DNA of 6,945 nucleotides from Candidatus Falkowiibacteriota bacterium (lineage in GTDB: Bacteria > Patescibacteriota > Patescibacteriia > UBA2591 > JABMQE01), in assembly GCA_013203415.1 (NCBI GenBank), contig JABMQE010000097.1, forward strand, positions 1 through 6,945, given 5' to 3'. Positions 4,906-6,945 of the stretch are shown one piece after another. Every line of letters begins with the position of its first letter. The stretch's first letter is position 1. The notes below the pieces were generated by a model, which worked only from the letters and a program-made list of their open reading frames with translations, was not told the origin of the DNA and searched no databases. The position numbers and the translations under genes were made by a program.

Positions 4906-4993
4906 AGTCACTCGTCAATAGTCACTAGTAACTAGGGTACGACGACGGATATCTTAAAAAACCCTAGTGACTAGTTGCCAGTGACTAGTGACT
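4906..4993. repeat. Heptad-arm inverted repeat, copy 2
   Basis: This is an 88-bp element with the same plan as 158-247. The left arm (4906-4937) is four units of the AGTCACT type plus AGGG. A 24-nt core (4938-4961) follows. The right arm (4962-4993) is CCCT plus four units of the AGTGACT type. Arms pair at 26 of 32 positions by hand count. It begins 3 bp after the T tract of the plus-strand terminator and ends 4 bp before the stop codon of the helicase-nuclease gene, so it fills the space between two convergent genes. The core is unrelated to that of copy 1. Confidence 0.87.
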
Positions 4994-4997
4994 ACCC

Positions 4998-6945
4998 CTA
5001 ATCCGCGCGATATTCACAGATTTCACGAAAGTCGCAGAACTTGCATTGCCAGCCGGGAGTGGCTTTGAAATCTGATTTTCTTATTTCTTCGATGCGAGAG
5101 AGAAGATCGATTTTTAGTTTTTCTTTATCCTTATCGCTGCCTTGAAATGAGACCGGTTTGTTGTCGTTTAAATACCAGTAAGTAAGCTTGGTTGGCTTTT
5201 GGCCCAGCACTTCTTCGGCTGCTATTTGATAAAGCAAAAGCTGTTCTTTGTCTTCGGCAGCCAATTTCTCTTTCGGGCTGCCGGTTTTGTAATCTATAAG
5301 TTCTACTCCGTCTCCTACTTTATCTAAACGGTCGATACGGCCGCGGATTGTATAATTTCCTAAGCGGAGATTAAAACTGGTTTCTAGGCCTTGAACATGG
5401 GGTATAGCATCTTTTATTTTATCATAAAAATCTTTTAGGATTTTTTTGCCTTTTTCTTTGTGGTCTTGTTTATCTTTTTTATCGCGATACCAGTCGTCTA
5501 TCCAAGATTCTTCGTAGAATGCGAGGAGTTGGTCGAGTGAGGGTAATTGGGCCCCCCTTCGCTCTTCGAGCTTCGGGGGATCTCCGCTCCCCGCCTTCGC
5601 CAAGGCTTCCCCCTTCGCTCTTCGAGCTTCGGGGGACAGGTCGGCGGGTCGCTCCGAGGAGCCGAACAGAGATGATTGGGTGTTGCCTTGGTTTATATTT
5701 TGGGCGAAGAATTTCTGCAAAGTTGAATGCATAGTTAGGCCAAACGAAAAGACGGATTTTCCAAAAGTCGGGACATGGAGGATGTGGCCGTATTTATACA
5801 TTAACGGGCACTTTTGGAAATTTGATAATTGCGAGTATGAAAAGTAAGTGGGTAGATGGCCCTTCGACTCGGTCGCTGACGCTCCCTCGCTCAGGGTCTC
5901 CGCTCGTCGAGCTGAGCTCGACTCGCTCCGAGGGCTTTGTGATTCTGCTTTCTCTGACAAACCTAATTCAAAGAGAAAGCGGGAGAGTTTTTTGGCCCGC
6001 GCGCCGCCATAGTCATCCGCAGCTGTGAAAAATAATCCTTGCTTGGCGCGGGTCATGGCGACATAGAAAAGGCGGCGTTCTTCCTCTAAATGAATATCGC
6101 CTTCTGGCAAAATTTCTTTTACTAATTCGTCTGGGACACAGATTGGGTCGTGGCGTTCTATTGTTGGAAATCTTTTGTCAACAAGGTTAACGATGAAAAC
6201 ATGTTTGAACTCGAGCCCTTTAGCGCCATGAACTGTCATGATTTTTACCATGTCTGGTCCGACATCAGCATCAAATTGAAGTTTGCCAGAATCGCCTGCT
6301 TCTATTTCTAAATTTATTTCTGGCATAAAATCGTGAAGTTTTGGATCTAAGCTGGCCTGTTCGAATTTTTGGATGCGTTTATAAAATTGGTTTAAATAGT
6401 TAAGTTGTTCGTTTGCGTGTTGGTCATCTTTTTTTATTAAATATTCTTCAAGGCCAATATCTTTTATAATATTAACATAAAGTTCGCCAATGTTTTTTTC
6501 TTTGGCTAGTGAGGAGTGTTTTTCTATAAACGAAAGCAGGGATTGGACCTTTTTGACACTTTCTTCGCTTATGCCGGAGATGGCAGAAATTTTCTGGAGC
6601 GCCTCGAAAAGCGAGTCCGCAGATTTGTAGCAATAATAAGTGAGCTTTGATTGGTCGGCTGGAGAAATTTTGAAGATTGGGGAGTTTAGCATTCTATAGA
6701 GAGCGGCGCCTTCGTGATAGTTGTCTAAGAGCTTTAGATAGGCCAGAATGTCCATAATAACCGATTTGGTGTAAAGGCCTTTTGAGGCAAGGAACTGGTA
6801 TGGAATTTTGGCGTTGGCAAGGCCTCTAGAAAAAGCATCAGCCATGGAATTGGCTCGGATAAGGATGGCAAAGTCGGACCAAGAGGATTGGGTGTCATCA
6901 CCTTTTTTACCACCCGGAAGGCGACCAAACGTTTGGTCGCCTTCA
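4998..6945 (-). CDS. UvrD-type helicase fused to Fe-S RecB-family nuclease, partial
   Basis: The gene is open to the right edge, so its N-terminus with Walker A (motif I) to motif III lies outside. Residue numbers below count from an internal Met at 6845. Motif IV SDFAILIRAN lies just upstream of that Met. Motif V TVHGAKGLEF is at 204-213 and motif VI EEERRLFYVAMTRAK at 254-268; together these define a superfamily 1A 3'-5' helicase. A PD-(D/E)XK nuclease follows: FSYSQLSNFQKCPL (335-348), GLTMH (369-373), GRIDR with Asp505, ELIDYKTG with Asp518 and Lys520, and Q535-x3-Y539. Cys346 plus CKFCDFREIC (Cys601, 604, 610) match the four-Cys iron-sulfur staple of AddB, AdnAB and Cas4-like nucleases. 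The likely role is ATP-driven unwinding and resection of double-strand breaks, although no partner subunit is in view. Three GC-rich palindromic inserts sit in linkers (5546-5672, 5860-5934, 6917-6944). It ends in TAG, 4 bp from a heptad hairpin. Confidence 0.93.
   Translation of the reverse strand, partial: EGDQTFGRLPGGKKGDDTQSSWSDFAILIRANSMADAFSRGLANAKIPYQFLASKGLYTKSVIMDILAYLKLLDNYHEGAALYRMLNSPIFKISPADQSKLTYYCYKSADSLFEALQKISAISGISEESVKKVQSLLSFIEKHSSLAKEKNIGELYVNIIKDIGLEEYLIKKDDQHANEQLNYLNQFYKRIQKFEQASLDPKLHDFMPEINLEIEAGDSGKLQFDADVGPDMVKIMTVHGAKGLEFKHVFIVNLVDKRFPTIERHDPICVPDELVKEILPEGDIHLEEERRLFYVAMTRAKQGLFFTAADDYGGARAKKLSRFLFELGLSEKAESQSPRSESSSARRAETLSEGASATESKGHLPTYFSYSQLSNFQKCPLMYKYGHILHVPTFGKSVFSFGLTMHSTLQKFFAQNINQGNTQSSLFGSSERPADLSPEARRAKGEALAKAGSGDPPKLEERRGAQLPSLDQLLAFYEESWIDDWYRDKKDKQDHKEKGKKILKDFYDKIKDAIPHVQGLETSFNLRLGNYTIRGRIDRLDKVGDGVELIDYKTGSPKEKLAAEDKEQLLLYQIAAEEVLGQKPTKLTYWYLNDNKPVSFQGSDKDKEKLKIDLLSRIEEIRKSDFKATPGWQCKFCDFREICEYRAD
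5553..5662. repeat. In-frame palindrome cluster in nuclease domain
   Basis: This GC-rich block encodes residues about 395-431 of the helicase-nuclease (Met6845 numbering), a Ser/Pro/Ala/Arg/Glu-rich linker between the GLTMH and GRIDR nuclease motifs. It holds an exact 28-bp repeat at 5553-5580 and 5609-5636 (period 56 bp). Each copy can fold as CCCCC/GGGGG outside GCTC/GAGC, with TTC triplets as loops. Two further small palindromes are GCCTT/AAGGC at 5593-5606 and GCTCC/GGAGC at 5651-5662. The frame stays open throughout. Its base composition contrasts sharply with the AT-rich flanks, which suggests insertion of a mobile palindromic repeat. Confidence 0.85.
5860..5934. repeat. In-frame palindromic insert between helicase and nuclease
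   Basis: A GC-rich segment opens with CCCTTCGACTCGG and closes with CGCTCCGAGGG. Inside are CCCTCGCTCAGGG and a perfect 8-bp inverted repeat GTCGAGCT/AGCTCGAC (5906-5922, 1-nt centre). It encodes residues about 304-329, a Ser/Ala/Glu/Arg-rich linker after the helicase 2A domain (LSRFLFELGL) and before the nuclease (YFSYSQL). The CCCTTCGAC...GCTCAGGG frame resembles a palindromic repeat style I recall from many bacterial genomes, and the core of 3827-3923. Confidence 0.75.
6917..6944. repeat. Perfect 28-bp palindrome in helicase gene
   Basis: GAAGGCGACCAAAC is followed immediately by its exact reverse complement, a 28-bp palindrome with no loop. It lies in the open frame of the helicase upstream of motif IV and encodes EGDQTFGRL on the minus strand. 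That precedes a Gly/Lys/Asp/Ser-rich stretch and then SDFAILIRAN. Most UvrD proteins have only a short conserved stretch here, so this is probably another inserted element. The window edge is 1 bp away, so a longer repeat cannot be excluded. Confidence 0.85.

Noticed and set aside
158..4993. Heptad arrays as a CRISPR array
   Set aside because: Units are 7 bp, contiguous and palindrome-related, with no 20-40 bp spacers and no cas genes in view.
5546..5672. Frameshift or pseudogene in the helicase-nuclease caused by the GC-rich insert
   Set aside because: The frame is continuous and all nuclease motifs before and after the insert are intact and in phase.
6843..6845. ATG as the start of the helicase gene
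   Set aside because: The frame stays open to the window edge, and helicase motif IV (SDFAILIRAN) is encoded upstream of this Met, so it is internal.
316..6945. UGA recoding as in Gracilibacteria or Absconditabacteria
   Set aside because: The long frames are complete under the standard bacterial code and contain no in-frame TGA at conserved Gly positions.

Overview
The window reads as a piece of a small, AT-leaning bacterial chromosome. It most likely comes from the Candidate Phyla Radiation / Patescibacteria (Parcubacteria-like). That placement is an inference from protein style (GyrB, PheS with a CxxC/CxxC insert, a UvrD-RecB nuclease fusion, a short four-helix membrane protein), from weak or absent Shine-Dalgarno sites on most genes, and from the many short-period repeats. 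All stops seen are TAA or TAG and no long frame contains an in-frame TGA.

Layout, left to right. The N-terminus of gyrB (minus strand) runs off the left edge. Its upstream spacer holds a 90-bp inverted repeat with heptanucleotide arms, an 11-bp dyad, and a good extended -10 promoter that starts right behind pheT. Next come pheT and pheS (minus strand, 1 bp apart), which encode the two subunits of phenylalanyl-tRNA synthetase. A composite hairpin with octanucleotide arms separates them from a four-helix membrane protein of 130 residues, whose own strong promoter may drive the whole set (membrane protein, pheS, pheT). A promoter-rich spacer then leads to the only plus-strand gene, an unrecognised 89-residue helical protein with a promoter, a tandem Shine-Dalgarno region and a textbook terminator. 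A second 88-bp heptad-arm hairpin lies between it and the convergent last gene. That gene is the C-terminal two thirds or so of a UvrD-type helicase fused to an iron-sulfur RecB-family nuclease (minus strand, 5' end beyond the right edge).

The genes are ordinary housekeeping: supercoiling, tRNA charging, and DNA repair or processing. What stands out is the repeat load. Each spacer between neighbouring genes, except the 1-bp pheS-pheT junction, carries a hairpin or an array built from 7- or 8-bp units, usually within 10 bp of a start or stop codon. The helicase-nuclease gene has taken up three GC-rich palindromic inserts in frame, at domain borders, and pheT carries three smaller in-frame tandem repeats. 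I see no CRISPR, transposase, tRNA or rRNA. I cannot demonstrate an undescribed enzymatic system here; the best candidates for novelty are the two-armed short-period hairpin elements and the in-frame palindromes.
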